A stretch of DNA of 64,000 nt from an uncultured Maribacter sp. (lineage in GTDB: Bacteria > Bacteroidota > Bacteroidia > Flavobacteriales > Flavobacteriaceae). The translations under genes were made by a program, and so were the position numbers. This document shows positions 16,976 to 26,990 of this stretch, piece after piece (positions within the stretch are counted from its first letter, which is position 1; every line of letters begins with the position of its first letter). The stretch covers positions 124,001 to 188,000 of the forward strand of contig NZ_CANMRY010000007.1 of the NCBI RefSeq assembly GCF_947500405.1. Direction: 5' to 3'. Under the pieces are notes generated by a model that worked only from the letters and a program-made list of their open reading frames with translations, had not been told where the DNA came from and ran no database searches.

Positions 16976-17449
16976 TTGGATATATTTTTCTTTGGGGTTT
17001 TTAATTGTAAAGCTGATGCTAAGGGTCGGGTAATGTTGCCTGTGAGTCTTAGAAATCAAATCGCGCCTGTATTGAATAATGGGTTTGTAGTTAAGCGCTC
17101 TTATTATGAAGATTGTTTGGAATTGTATCCTATGAATGAGTGGAATACGGTAATGCGAGAGCTTAATGAATTAAGTAGGTACGAGGAAGAAAATATAGAT
17201 TTTATTAGAAAATATACTGCCAGTTTAAGACAAGTAGAGATTGATGCTAATGGTAGGTTGTTAATTCCTAAAGATGTTATAACAGCAGTAGGTATTACAA
17301 AAAACGTTGTGTTAGCGCCAATAGGAAAACGTATTGAAATTTGGGATAAAGACCTTTATGATGCTAGGATATCTGCATCTAAAGAAGAGAAGGTTAGTCT
17401 AGCAAGAAAAGTAAGAAACACTGGAAAACCTAATAATGAGTTATCATAA
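16976..17449 (+). CDS. mraZ: Transcriptional regulator MraZ
   Basis: 157 aa, two AbrB-like swapped-hairpin repeats. The first has KADAKGRVMLPVSLR (about residues 12-26), the second EIDANGRLLIPKDVI (about residues 87-101); both contain the D-x2-GR-x-P pattern typical of MraZ. It represses the division and cell wall operon by binding repeats upstream of its own gene. The start is TTG, chosen because the first repeat begins just downstream and the -7 element is 25 bp upstream. It overlaps rsmH by 14 bp. Confidence 0.95.
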   Translation: MDIFFFGVFNCKADAKGRVMLPVSLRNQIAPVLNNGFVVKRSYYEDCLELYPMNEWNTVMRELNELSRYEEENIDFIRKYTASLRQVEIDANGRLLIPKDVITAVGITKNVVLAPIGKRIEIWDKDLYDARISASKEEKVSLARKVRNTGKPNNELS

Positions 17450-18332
17450 TCCTGTTTTGTTAAAGGAGTCTGTAGATGGGCTAGATATTAAAGAAGATGG
17501 TGTTTATGTAGATGTGACTTTTGGAGGAGGAGGACATTCTAGAGAAATATTAAAAAGTCTAGGAAGTAACGGTAAGTTGTTTGCTTTTGATCAGGATGAA
17601 GATGCTCTGGTAAATGTAATTGAGGATGATAGGTTTACACTTATTAATGAGAATTTTAGATATATAAAACAGTTTTTAAAGTTCTATGGCATTCGAAAGG
17701 TAGATGGAATTTTGGCAGATTTTGGAGTTTCGTCACATCAATTTGATAAAGCAGAAAGAGGTTTTTCTACTCGGTTTAACGCAGATTTAGATATGCGTAT
17801 GAGTAAAAAAAATATGGTTTCTGCATACAGTGTAGTAAATGAGTATTCTTTTGATGATTTAAGAAAGGTTTTGTTTCAATATGGCGATTTGCGTAACGCA
17901 AATGCAATGGCAAATAAGATTATAGAAAAAAGAGAAGAGGCTAAAATAAAGACAACCGAAGGTTTAAAAGAGGTTTTAAAACAATTTTTGCCGCAACATA
18001 AAGAGCATAAAATATTAGCGCAAATATACCAGGCAATTAGAATAGAGGTAAATCAAGAGGTGCAAGTAATAGAAGAATTTTTGTTGCAAACACCAGATTT
18101 GTTAGATGCAGGAGGTAGGTTAAGTGCAATAAGTTATCATTCTCTAGAAGATAGATTGGTAAAAAGATTTATAAGAGCAGGGCAATTTGAGGGGGAGCCA
18201 GAGAAAGATTTTTACGGTAATGTAGATGTTCCATTTAAAAAAGTAGGAGGACTTATAGTTCCTTCTAGAGAAGAGATAAAAGAAAATAATAGGGCAAGGA
18301 GTGCTAAGCTTAGAATAGGGGTAAAACTATGA
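17436..18332 (+). CDS. rsmH: 16S rRNA (cytosine1402-N4)-methyltransferase
   Basis: 298 aa (formerly MraW). It methylates N4 of C1402 in 16S rRNA using SAM. Motif I is YVDVTFGGGGHSREIL; then DGILADFGVSSHQFD and the C-terminal SYHSLEDRLVKRFI. It overlaps mraZ by 14 bp and the next gene by 4 bp (ATGA), consistent with tight coupling. Length is normal for the family. Confidence 0.95.
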   Translation: MSYHNPVLLKESVDGLDIKEDGVYVDVTFGGGGHSREILKSLGSNGKLFAFDQDEDALVNVIEDDRFTLINENFRYIKQFLKFYGIRKVDGILADFGVSSHQFDKAERGFSTRFNADLDMRMSKKNMVSAYSVVNEYSFDDLRKVLFQYGDLRNANAMANKIIEKREEAKIKTTEGLKEVLKQFLPQHKEHKILAQIYQAIRIEVNQEVQVIEEFLLQTPDLLDAGGRLSAISYHSLEDRLVKRFIRAGQFEGEPEKDFYGNVDVPFKKVGGLIVPSREEIKENNRARSAKLRIGVKL

Positions 18333-18664
18333 AAGTAAAGAAAGGCATATTAGATATTTTAAAGGGTAAGTTTTTAGTGAGTGGTGATGCTCCAAAAAAT
18401 TGGCTCTTTATCATTTTTGCCTCTTTTTTGGCAACAATAATGATTGGTAGTTCGCACAGCGCAGATACTAAGGTGCATAAAATTGCGGCATTAAATGAGC
18501 AAGTACGTGAGCTAAGAAGTGAGTTTGTAGATGTGCGTTCTGATGTGCAAAGACTAAAGTTAGAATCAAAAATAACTGAGGTGTTAGCAGAAGCAAATTT
18601 GTATCCTTCAGAAACACCTCCAAAAAAAATAATGGTTAAATCTTTAAACACAGAAATACAATAA
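18329..18664 (+). CDS. ftsL: FtsL-like division protein
   Basis: 111 aa bitopic protein. A short cytoplasmic N-terminus is followed by one transmembrane helix (about residues 25-43, WLFIIFASFLATIMIG), then a heptad-rich coiled coil (about 50-85, VHKIAALNEQVRELRSEF). Topology, size and position between rsmH and ftsI fit FtsL, which acts with FtsB and FtsQ in the divisome. Sequence identity to known FtsL is low, so the call rests mainly on topology and synteny. It shares a base with the ftsI start (ATAATG). Confidence 0.8.
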   Translation: MKVKKGILDILKGKFLVSGDAPKNWLFIIFASFLATIMIGSSHSADTKVHKIAALNEQVRELRSEFVDVRSDVQRLKLESKITEVLAEANLYPSETPPKKIMVKSLNTEIQ

Positions 18665-20673
18665 TGCCAGTAACAGATAAAAGTATATTAACAAGATTAT
18701 ACTTTGTAGCAGGAGGGCTTTTCCTTTTTGCTGTCGCTGTTATGTTTAAACTGGTGAGTATACAAATGGTGCATGGAGATAAGTATAAGAACTTGGCAGA
18801 CAAGCGTACTTCTAAAATGTTTACTATAGCGCCTAATCGTGGTAATTTGTACTCTGATGATGGTAGTTTATTGGCTACATCAGTTTCTAGGTATACTATT
18901 CGTTTTGATGCGGTTACTGTAAAGGATAAAACATTTAATGAAAATGTAAAACCTTTATCTAATGCATTGGCAAAACTTTTAGGGAATACACCTTCCTATT
19001 ATCAGCAACTATTACGTAAGGCAAAGGCTAATAAAAACCGTTATACGTTATTAGCTAGAAATCTGGATTACTCAGATTATATGGCAATAAAGGAATTTCC
19101 TTTATTAAAAATGGGGCCTTATAAAGGAGGTTTAATTGTGGAGCAAAAAACAGTTAGAGAGCATCCTTTGGGTAAAATAGCAGAACGTAGTGTAGGTTAT
19201 GAGCGCGTAGATGAAAATGGGTATTACACAAGAGTAGGTTTAGAAGGAGCTTTTGGACAGTATTTAGGAGGGGTAGAAGGGAAACGTTTAAAACAGAAAA
19301 TAGCAAAAGGACAATGGAAGCCTATTGGTACAGATAATATTGTAGAGCCACAAGATGGGTACGATGTTATTTCTACTATAGATGTAAACATACAAGATAT
19401 AGCGCATCATGCTTTATTAAAGCAGCTAGATTATTATAAAGCGGATCACGGTTGTGTAATTGTAATGGAAACTAAAACAGGCGAGGTAAAAGCAATATCT
19501 AATTTAGGAAGAACTAAAGAGGGTAAATATTACGAGCGTCTTAATTATGCAATAGGAGAATCTCATGAACCTGGTTCTACTTTTAAGTTAATGAATATTG
19601 TTGCTGCTTTAGAAGATGGTATAATAGATACCAGCACTGTAAAAGATACAGAAAAAGGATATTGGAAAATTTATAAGCATAGAGTAAGAGATTCTAAGCA
19701 TGGCGGCTATGGTAAAATTACTATGTCTAAAGCTTTTGAAGTTTCTTCTAATACGGCATTTGCTAAAATGATTCATAACGGGTATAAAGAAAACCCAGAA
19801 CGCTATGTAAATAGGTTAATGAATATGGGATTGCATAAAACATTAGGTATGCCTATAAAAGGAGAGGGGAAACCAGTTATTCGTTATCCAGGAGATAAAG
19901 GTTGGTCTGGTCTTTCTTTGGCACAAATGGCTTATGGTTATGAAGTTGCGCTAACTCCAATGCAAACCTTAGCGTTTTATAATGCTATTGCTAATGATGG
20001 CGAAATGGTAAAGCCAAGACTGATTAAAGAAGTAAAAGAATGGAATAGAACTATAGAGGTTTTTGATAAAGAAGTTCTTAACCCGTCAATATGCTCTAAA
20101 GAGACCATATCTAAAGTAAAGCGGTTATTAAAAAATACAGTAGAAAAGAAACATGGAACAGGGCACGGGTTGTATTCTCCTAATTTTTCTATGGCAGGAA
20201 AAACAGGGACTTGTCAAAAAGACTATGTTTCTAAAGACCCAGATAAACTAAAGTATATATCCACTTTTGCAGGTTACTTTCCTGCAGATAACCCTAAGTA
20301 TTCTTGTATAGTAGTTATTCATGAACCAGATAAGAGTGTTGGGTATTATGGTGCAGATGTTTCTGGACCAGTATTTAAGTCTGTCGCACAAAAAGTTTAC
20401 GCTACATCTCCTTTAGTAGATGAGATTAATATGAAAGATGTTAAGAATAAAAATTTAGATTCTTCGTATCAAAAATATTATGAGCAAGTGCAAAAACAAC
20501 AGACTACAGTGCCAAATGTAAAAGGTATGTGTGGTATGGATGCCATTGCTATACTCGAGAACCTAGGGCTTAATGTAGAGGTAAAAGGAAACGGAAAAGT
20601 AAAAAAACAGTCGATATCTAAAGGAACAGAAATAAGTAAAGTAAAAAACAAAATAGTACTAGTACTTTCATGA
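18664..20673 (+). CDS. ftsI: Septal penicillin-binding protein (transpeptidase FtsI/PBP3 class) with PASTA domain
   Basis: 669 aa. One N-terminal membrane anchor (about residues 12-34), a PBP dimerisation domain (about 50-220), and a transpeptidase domain with SxxK S305-K308 (GSTFK), SxN S361-N363 and KTG K513-G515. A single PASTA domain (about 613-669) ends the protein. It cross-links septal peptidoglycan and partners FtsW. It overlaps murE by 4 bp. The PASTA domain makes it longer than the E. coli enzyme (588 aa). Confidence 0.95.
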   Translation: MPVTDKSILTRLYFVAGGLFLFAVAVMFKLVSIQMVHGDKYKNLADKRTSKMFTIAPNRGNLYSDDGSLLATSVSRYTIRFDAVTVKDKTFNENVKPLSNALAKLLGNTPSYYQQLLRKAKANKNRYTLLARNLDYSDYMAIKEFPLLKMGPYKGGLIVEQKTVREHPLGKIAERSVGYERVDENGYYTRVGLEGAFGQYLGGVEGKRLKQKIAKGQWKPIGTDNIVEPQDGYDVISTIDVNIQDIAHHALLKQLDYYKADHGCVIVMETKTGEVKAISNLGRTKEGKYYERLNYAIGESHEPGSTFKLMNIVAALEDGIIDTSTVKDTEKGYWKIYKHRVRDSKHGGYGKITMSKAFEVSSNTAFAKMIHNGYKENPERYVNRLMNMGLHKTLGMPIKGEGKPVIRYPGDKGWSGLSLAQMAYGYEVALTPMQTLAFYNAIANDGEMVKPRLIKEVKEWNRTIEVFDKEVLNPSICSKETISKVKRLLKNTVEKKHGTGHGLYSPNFSMAGKTGTCQKDYVSKDPDKLKYISTFAGYFPADNPKYSCIVVIHEPDKSVGYYGADVSGPVFKSVAQKVYATSPLVDEINMKDVKNKNLDSSYQKYYEQVQKQQTTVPNVKGMCGMDAIAILENLGLNVEVKGNGKVKKQSISKGTEISKVKNKIVLVLS

Positions 20674-22133
20674 AACTACTTAAAGACATATTATTTGGGG
20701 TAAGCCTATCGGCAGTTAGTGGAGACACTAATTGTTTGGTTAATGCTGTATGTTTTGATTCTAGAAGTGTAAGTTTAGATGATGTATTTGTGGCTATTAA
20801 AGGAACAATTACGGACGGTCATAAGTATATAGAAACTGCTATTAATTCTGGTGCTAAAGCTATAGTTTGTGAAACATTGCCAGAAGTTTTGGTTAATGGA
20901 GTAACCTATGTAGAAGTAGGTAGCGGAAATAGTGCTTTAGCAATTATGGCTTCTAATTTTTATGATACGCCATCAAAAAACTTAAAATTAGTAGGTATTA
21001 CAGGAACAAATGGTAAAACAACTATTAGCAGTTTATTATATCAATTATTTATAAAAGCAGGGTTTAAGGTAGGTTTAATATCTACTATAAAAATAGTTGT
21101 AGATAATAAAGAGTTTCCTGCTACGCATACAACGCCAGATGCTTTAACTATTAATAAGTATTTAAATTTAATGAACATTGCTGGGGTGGAGTATTGTTTT
21201 ATGGAAGTTAGTTCGCACGGTATTCATCAAAAAAGAACAGAAGGTTTGTTTTTTGAAGGAGCAATTTTCACCAATCTTTCTCATGATCACTTAGATTATC
21301 ATAAAACTTTTGTAGAGTACAGAGATACTAAAAAAGTATTGTTTGATAATTTAAGTAAAAAGGCATTTGCACTTACCAATGTAGATGATAAGAATGGGGA
21401 GGTAATGCTCCAGAATACTAAAGCAAAAAAATATACGTATGCTTTAAAATCTTATGCAGATTATAGAGCGCAAATATTAGAAAATAGATTTGATGGTCAA
21501 TTACTAAAAGTAAATGAACAAGAGCTGTGGACTAAATTAATAGGTCATTTTAATGCCTATAATATGCTTGCAATATTTGCTACAGCGGAATTGTTAGGAT
21601 TAGAGAATCTGGAGACCTTACGCTTATTAAGTGAGTTAGATAATGTAGATGGTAGGTTTCAATATTATATATCTAAAGAAAAAATTACGGCAATAGTTGA
21701 TTATGCCCATACGCCGGACGCCTTGAAAAATGTACTTGAGACAATCAATACATTGAGGACTGGAAATGAAAACGTCATCACCGTTGTGGGGTGTGGTGGC
21801 GATAGAGACAAGTCTAAGCGTCCGGTAATGGGTAATATTGCTTCCGAGATGAGTAATAAAGCCATTTTTACATCCGATAATCCTAGAACAGAAGTAGCTA
21901 GTATTATAATTGAAGAAATGGAAGCAGGTGTGGAACCTCAAAATTTCAGAAAAATCCTTTCAATAGAAAATCGTAAGCAAGCTATAAAAACAGCTTGCCA
22001 ATTTGCGCAGGCTAATGATATTATTTTGGTGGCAGGCAAAGGGCACGAAACATATCAAGAAACCAATGGAGAAAGGGTGTATTTTGATGATTTTAAAATA
22101 GTTAAAGAGCTTTTAGCAGACCTAAACAAATAA
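20670..22133 (+). CDS. murE: UDP-MurNAc-tripeptide synthetase (meso-diaminopimelate adding)
   Basis: 487 aa Mur ligase. The ATP loop GITGTNGKTT lies about residues 108-117; the central and C-terminal domains follow. The amino-acid-selecting loop reads DNPR (about residues 403-406), which in the family signals meso-diaminopimelate, the expected cross-linking residue here. It overlaps ftsI by 4 bp and is followed after 15 bp by mraY; murF, which commonly follows, is absent. Confidence 0.95.
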   Translation: MKLLKDILFGVSLSAVSGDTNCLVNAVCFDSRSVSLDDVFVAIKGTITDGHKYIETAINSGAKAIVCETLPEVLVNGVTYVEVGSGNSALAIMASNFYDTPSKNLKLVGITGTNGKTTISSLLYQLFIKAGFKVGLISTIKIVVDNKEFPATHTTPDALTINKYLNLMNIAGVEYCFMEVSSHGIHQKRTEGLFFEGAIFTNLSHDHLDYHKTFVEYRDTKKVLFDNLSKKAFALTNVDDKNGEVMLQNTKAKKYTYALKSYADYRAQILENRFDGQLLKVNEQELWTKLIGHFNAYNMLAIFATAELLGLENLETLRLLSELDNVDGRFQYYISKEKITAIVDYAHTPDALKNVLETINTLRTGNENVITVVGCGGDRDKSKRPVMGNIASEMSNKAIFTSDNPRTEVASIIIEEMEAGVEPQNFRKILSIENRKQAIKTACQFAQANDIILVAGKGHETYQETNGERVYFDDFKIVKELLADLNK

Positions 22134-22148
22134 GATAAAAAGAGAGTA

Positions 22149-23369
22149 ATGCTGTATTATTTATTTGAATATTTAGAGAAACAATACCAATTTCCTGGAG
22201 CAAGTTTGTTCCAGTTTACCACGTTTCGTGCTGCAATGGCTATTCTTTTTTCTTTAATTATTGCTACTGTTTACGGGAAACGCGTAATAGTGTTTTTGCA
22301 AAAACAGCAAATAGGAGAAACGGTTAGAGATTTAGGTTTAGATGGGCAAAAGCAAAAAGCAGGAACACCAACAATGGGTGGCCTTATAATAATTATGGCT
22401 ACTCTTATTCCTGTATTGTTATTTGCAAAATTAAATAACATCTATATTATTTTATTACTAGTAACCACAGTTTGGATGGGTATTATTGGTTTTATAGATG
22501 ATTATATAAAGATTTTTAAAAAGGATAAAGAAGGTTTAAAAGGTCGTTTTAAAATTTTAGGACAAGTTGGTTTGGGTTTAATAGTAGGTGCAACTCTTTA
22601 TTTTCATCCAGAAGTAACTATGCGTGAGCATAATAAAACGATGATTACCGAAAATTTTACGGTAGAGGAAGTTCGTGGGCAAGACATAAAATCTACCATG
22701 ACAACAGTTCCTTTTTTTAAGAATAATGAAATGGACTATAGTAGTTTTATTTCTTGGATGGGAGATGGAGCTAAAGAATATGCATGGTTACTGTTCATTC
22801 CTATTGTAATCTTAATTGTTACAGCAGTTTCTAATGGCGCTAACCTTACAGATGGTATAGATGGTTTAGCGGCAGGAACTTCTGCTATAATAGTGTTTGC
22901 ATTGGGCGTATTTACATGGGTTTCTGGTAATTATATTTTTTCAGAATACCTAGACATAATGTTTATCCCAAGGGCAGGAGAGTTGTTGGTTTTTGTAACC
23001 GCTTTTATGGGTGCTTTAATAGGGTTTTTATGGTATAATACATTTCCTGCTCAGGTATTTATGGGAGACACTGGGAGTTTAACTATAGGAGGTGTAATTG
23101 CGGTAATAGCTATTGTAATACGTAAAGAATTATTAATACCAGTGTTGTGTGGAATTTTCTTTGCAGAGAATATTTCAGTCATATTACAAGTAGGATATTT
23201 TAAATATACAAAGAAGAAAACAGGAGAGGGTAAACGTATTTTTTTAATGGCTCCTTTGCATCATCATTATCAAAAGAAGGGCTATCATGAGAGTAAAATA
23301 GTAACTCGTTTTTGGATTATAGGAATCTTGCTAGCTATTATAACTATAGTTACGCTTAAAGTAAGATAA
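22149..23369 (+). CDS. mraY: Phospho-MurNAc-pentapeptide translocase
   Basis: 406 aa polytopic membrane enzyme that links phospho-MurNAc-pentapeptide to undecaprenyl phosphate (lipid I). Catalytic motifs: [16 protein letters not shown] with the paired Asps, [19 protein letters not shown], and [11 protein letters not shown]. It is about 45 aa longer than E. coli MraY; the extra length is a hydrophilic stretch of roughly residues 157-206 between membrane helices. It sits between murE and murD with 2 bp to murD. Confidence 0.95.
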   Translation: MLYYLFEYLEKQYQFPGASLFQFTTFRAAMAILFSLIIATVYGKRVIVFLQKQQIGETVRDLGLDGQKQKAGTPTMGGLIIIMATLIPVLLFAKLNNIYIILLLVTTVWMGIIGFIDDYIKIFKKDKEGLKGRFKILGQVGLGLIVGATLYFHPEVTMREHNKTMITENFTVEEVRGQDIKSTMTTVPFFKNNEMDYSSFISWMGDGAKEYAWLLFIPIVILIVTAVSNGANLTDGIDGLAAGTSAIIVFALGVFTWVSGNYIFSEYLDIMFIPRAGELLVFVTAFMGALIGFLWYNTFPAQVFMGDTGSLTIGGVIAVIAIVIRKELLIPVLCGIFFAENISVILQVGYFKYTKKKTGEGKRIFLMAPLHHHYQKKGYHESKIVTRFWIIGILLAIITIVTLKVR

Positions 23370-23371
23370 TA

Positions 23372-24706
23372 ATGCAAAGGTTAGTAATACTAGGAGGAGG
23401 AGAAAGTGGTGTTGGAACTGCAATTCTAGGAAAAAAAGAAGGATATGAAGTTTTTGTATCTGATAGAGGAAAAATAAAAGAGGAATATAAAAACGTTCTT
23501 AAACATTTTGAGATTAATTGGGAAGAAGAGGTTCATACAGAATCTAAAATATTAAATGCCAATGTAGTAATGAAAAGCCCTGGTATACCAGACAAAGTTG
23601 CTTTAATACAAAAACTACATGCAAAAGGTATTCCTGTTATTTCGGAAATAGAGTTTGCATCAAAATATACCAATGCAACCATAATTGGTATTACGGGTAG
23701 TAATGGAAAAACTACAACTACAATGCTTACAAACTATATTTTTAAAGAGGCAGGTTTACATGTTGGTATGGCAGGTAATATTGGAGATAGTTACGCTAAA
23801 ATGGTTTCTGAAAATTCCTATGATTACTATGTTTTAGAGATTAGTAGTTTTCAGCTAGACGGTATTGTGGATTTTAAACCACACATAGCTATTTTAACGA
23901 ATATAACACCAGACCATTTAGATAGGTATGATTATAAGTTTGAAAACTATATAGCTTCTAAATTTAGGATTGCAAAAAATCAAGAACCAGAAGACTATTT
24001 AATTTATGATGCAGATGATGAAGTAATAGTACAATGGTTACAGAATAACCCAGTTAAGTCTCAATTAATTCCTTTTTCTATAAAAGAACAATTAGAAGAA
24101 GGAGCATTTATTCAGGACGAAAAAATAATTATAAAGACACAAAATAACACTATAGAAATGACGACAGAGACCTTGGCCTTAGAAGGAAAACACAATCTTA
24201 AAAACACAATGGCAGCATCTACTGCTGCAAAATTGGTGAGCATAAGAAAAGAAACTATACGTAATAGTATTGCTGCTTTTCAGGGTGCAGAACACCGTTT
24301 AGAGAAGGTGTTAAAAATTAATCATGTACAGTATGTAAATGATTCTAAGGCTACCAATGTAAATGCAACTTACTATGCTTTAGATAGTATGAAAACGGCT
24401 ACGGTTTGGATAGTTGGTGGTGTAGATAAAGGAAACAATTATAAAGAGCTAATGTCTTTAGTAAGAGAAAAAGTAAAGGCAATTATTTGTTTAGGAGAGG
24501 ACAACTCTAAAATTATAGATGCCTTTGGTAATGTTGTGGATTTGTTGGTAGAAACATATGCTATGGAAGAAGCGGTGAAAGTGGCATATAAAATAGCTGG
24601 TCGTGGAGAAACGGTATTATTGTCTCCTGCATGTGCAAGCTTCGATTTGTTTAAGAATTACGAAGACAGAGGAAATCAATTTAAAGCAGCAATTAAAAAT
24701 TTATAA
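23372..24706 (+). CDS. murD: UDP-MurNAc-L-alanine:D-glutamate ligase
   Basis: 444 aa cytoplasmic Mur ligase adding D-Glu. An N-terminal Rossmann domain begins with RLVILGGGESGVG, the ATP loop is GITGSNGKTTTT about residues 106-117, and the C-terminal domain holds AEHRLEKV and VNDSKATN. Normal length. It is packed between mraY and ftsW (2-bp gaps). Confidence 0.95.
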   Translation: MQRLVILGGGESGVGTAILGKKEGYEVFVSDRGKIKEEYKNVLKHFEINWEEEVHTESKILNANVVMKSPGIPDKVALIQKLHAKGIPVISEIEFASKYTNATIIGITGSNGKTTTTMLTNYIFKEAGLHVGMAGNIGDSYAKMVSENSYDYYVLEISSFQLDGIVDFKPHIAILTNITPDHLDRYDYKFENYIASKFRIAKNQEPEDYLIYDADDEVIVQWLQNNPVKSQLIPFSIKEQLEEGAFIQDEKIIIKTQNNTIEMTTETLALEGKHNLKNTMAASTAAKLVSIRKETIRNSIAAFQGAEHRLEKVLKINHVQYVNDSKATNVNATYYALDSMKTATVWIVGGVDKGNNYKELMSLVREKVKAIICLGEDNSKIIDAFGNVVDLLVETYAMEEAVKVAYKIAGRGETVLLSPACASFDLFKNYEDRGNQFKAAIKNL

Positions 24707-24708
24707 AA

Positions 24709-25911
24709 GTGCTTAATTTATTTAAAAATATTGGTGGAGATAAAGCTATTTGGGCAGTTGTTGCTCTTTTGGCCTTATTCTCATTTTTACCAGTATATAG
24801 CTCTAGTAGTAACTTGGTTTATGTTGTTGGTAATGGCACTACTATGGGGCATTTAGTAAAACATGCTTTGCTTTTATTTTTAGGTTTCGGAATTATTTAT
24901 GGAGTCCATAAAATACCGACGCATTTTTTTAAAGGGCTCTCCTTAATTGCAATGCCTGTAGTGTTAATTTTATTGGTATTTACGTTAGCACAAGGAACAA
25001 CTAGCGGAGGAACAAATGCAAGCAGATGGATTCGTTTACCATTGGTAGGTTTAGGGTTTCAACCATCTAATTTGGCGGCTGTGGTTTTAATGATTTATGT
25101 AGCTCGTTACCTTACTAAAATAAAAGATAAAGTAGTCACTTTTACAGAGAGTATACTCCCTTTATGGGTTCCAGTTTTTTTAACGGTTATATTAATTTTA
25201 CCGGCAAACTTTTCTACTGCAGCAATAATTTTTTCTATGGTCTTAATGCTTTGTTTTTTAGGAGGGTATCCTATTAAATATTTGTTAGGAATTATAGGTA
25301 CAGGAATAGCCTTTTTAGCAATTTTTATTCTTATAGCGAAGGCAGCGCCAGATTTGTTTCCAAATAGAGTAGATACTTGGATGAGTAGGGTAGATAATTT
25401 TGCAAACCCGGAAGATACGGAGGCAGATTATCAAATAGAAAAAGCTAAAATAGCTATAGCAACAGGAGGTATAGTTGGTAAAGGAGCAGGAAAGAGTGTG
25501 CAGAAAAATTTCTTACCGCAAAGTTCTTCAGATTTCATTTTTGCCATTATAGTAGAGGAATATGGTTTAATAGGAGGTTTTGTGTTGATGTTTTTTTATT
25601 TATTACTGCTTTTTAGAATAATAGTAGTAGCAAATGGAAGTACAACAATATTTGGAAAATTACTGGTTTTAGGAGTGGGTTTGCCAATTGTTTTTCAGGC
25701 ATTAATTAACATGGCTGTCGCGGTAGAATTATTCCCTGTTACTGGACAAAATTTACCATTAGTTAGTATGGGAGGAACCTCTAGTTGGATGATATGTTTG
25801 GCTATAGGAATAATATTAAGTGTTAGTAATAAAGAAACCGAAATAGAAGAGAGTATAAGTGCAGATATAGATGAAGCTAACCCTTTAGAAATATTAAGTG
25901 GACAATTATAA
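24709..25911 (+). CDS. ftsW: Peptidoglycan polymerase FtsW (SEDS family)
   Basis: 400 aa with about ten membrane helices. SEDS hallmarks: [15 protein letters not shown] in the catalytic loop, the Asp-containing large periplasmic loop ([26 protein letters not shown]), and the C-terminal LVSMGGTSS. It polymerises lipid II at the septum with FtsI. The start is GTG two bases after the murD stop. It overlaps murG by 14 bp. Confidence 0.94.
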   Translation: MLNLFKNIGGDKAIWAVVALLALFSFLPVYSSSSNLVYVVGNGTTMGHLVKHALLLFLGFGIIYGVHKIPTHFFKGLSLIAMPVVLILLVFTLAQGTTSGGTNASRWIRLPLVGLGFQPSNLAAVVLMIYVARYLTKIKDKVVTFTESILPLWVPVFLTVILILPANFSTAAIIFSMVLMLCFLGGYPIKYLLGIIGTGIAFLAIFILIAKAAPDLFPNRVDTWMSRVDNFANPEDTEADYQIEKAKIAIATGGIVGKGAGKSVQKNFLPQSSSDFIFAIIVEEYGLIGGFVLMFFYLLLLFRIIVVANGSTTIFGKLLVLGVGLPIVFQALINMAVAVELFPVTGQNLPLVSMGGTSSWMICLAIGIILSVSNKETEIEESISADIDEANPLEILSGQL

Positions 25912-26989
25912 ATTTATTCTTTCTGGAGGAGGTACAGGTGGGCATATTTATCCGGCTATTGCCATAGCAAACGAGTTAAAGAAAAGATACCCGAATGCAG
26001 AGTTTCTTTTTGTTGGGGCAAAAGATAGGATGGAGATGGAGAAAGTGCCACAAGCAGGATATAAAATTGAAGGTTTGTGGATTACAGGATTACAACGAAA
26101 GTTGACTATAAAGAATTTAATGTTTCCTTTTAAACTAATAAGCAGTTTGTTAAGAGCAAGAAAAATAGTATCGCAGTTTAAACCTAACGCCGTAATTGGT
26201 ACTGGGGGCTTTGCTAGTGGACCGTTACTTAAAATTGCATCAGGGAGAAAAGTGCCTTGTTTATTACAGGAGCAAAATTCTTATGCAGGGGTTACAAATA
26301 AACTTTTAAAAGATGCTGTAGCTAAAATTTGTGTTGCTTATGATGGTATGGATAAATTTTTTCCAGCGCATAAAATTGTAAAAACGGGAAACCCTGTTCG
26401 TGAAGATTTAATTGCGCTTACTACGGATAAGAAAGAGGCTTTAAGTTTTTTTGAGTTACAGGAAAGTAAGCAAACATTAGTTGTTTTAGGAGGAAGTTTA
26501 GGAGCTCGTAGAATAAATCAATTAATAGAAAAAAAACTAGATTTTTTTAAAGAAGCTGGTTTACAAATTATATGGCAGTGTGGTAAGCTATATTACGAGG
26601 AGTATAAAAAATACAATTCAGGCACTATAAAAGTAATGGCTTTTATAAATAAAATGAATTATGCTTACACTAGTGCAGATATTATTATCTCAAGAGCAGG
26701 TGCAGGTTCTGTATCTGAGTTAAGTATTGTTGGTAAACCTGTGATTTTTATACCATCACCAAATGTGGCAGAAGACCATCAAACAAAAAATGCAATGGCT
26801 TTAGTGGATAAAAATGCTGCTATACTAGTAAAGGAGAAGGATTTAGAGGCTGATTTTGATACTATTTTTTCAGATTTAATTACATCAAAAGAAAAGCAAG
26901 AAGAAATTGCTAAAAACATAAAGAATATGGCATTACCAAATGCTACAAAAGATATAGTAGACCAAATAGAAATATTGTTCCAAAAATAA
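25898..26989 (+). CDS. murG: UDP-GlcNAc:lipid I N-acetylglucosaminyltransferase
   Basis: 363 aa GT28 enzyme making lipid II at the inner face of the membrane. The N-terminal loop [13 protein letters not shown], the GTGGFASGP loop and the C-terminal nucleotide-binding [10 protein letters not shown] are all present. The start is GTG inside the ftsW 3' end; the conserved strand begins four residues later, so no other start is possible. The murC ATG follows one base after the stop. Confidence 0.96.
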   Translation: MDNYKFILSGGGTGGHIYPAIAIANELKKRYPNAEFLFVGAKDRMEMEKVPQAGYKIEGLWITGLQRKLTIKNLMFPFKLISSLLRARKIVSQFKPNAVIGTGGFASGPLLKIASGRKVPCLLQEQNSYAGVTNKLLKDAVAKICVAYDGMDKFFPAHKIVKTGNPVREDLIALTTDKKEALSFFELQESKQTLVVLGGSLGARRINQLIEKKLDFFKEAGLQIIWQCGKLYYEEYKKYNSGTIKVMAFINKMNYAYTSADIIISRAGAGSVSELSIVGKPVIFIPSPNVAEDHQTKNAMALVDKNAAILVKEKDLEADFDTIFSDLITSKEKQEEIAKNIKNMALPNATKDIVDQIEILFQK

Positions 26990-26990
26990 A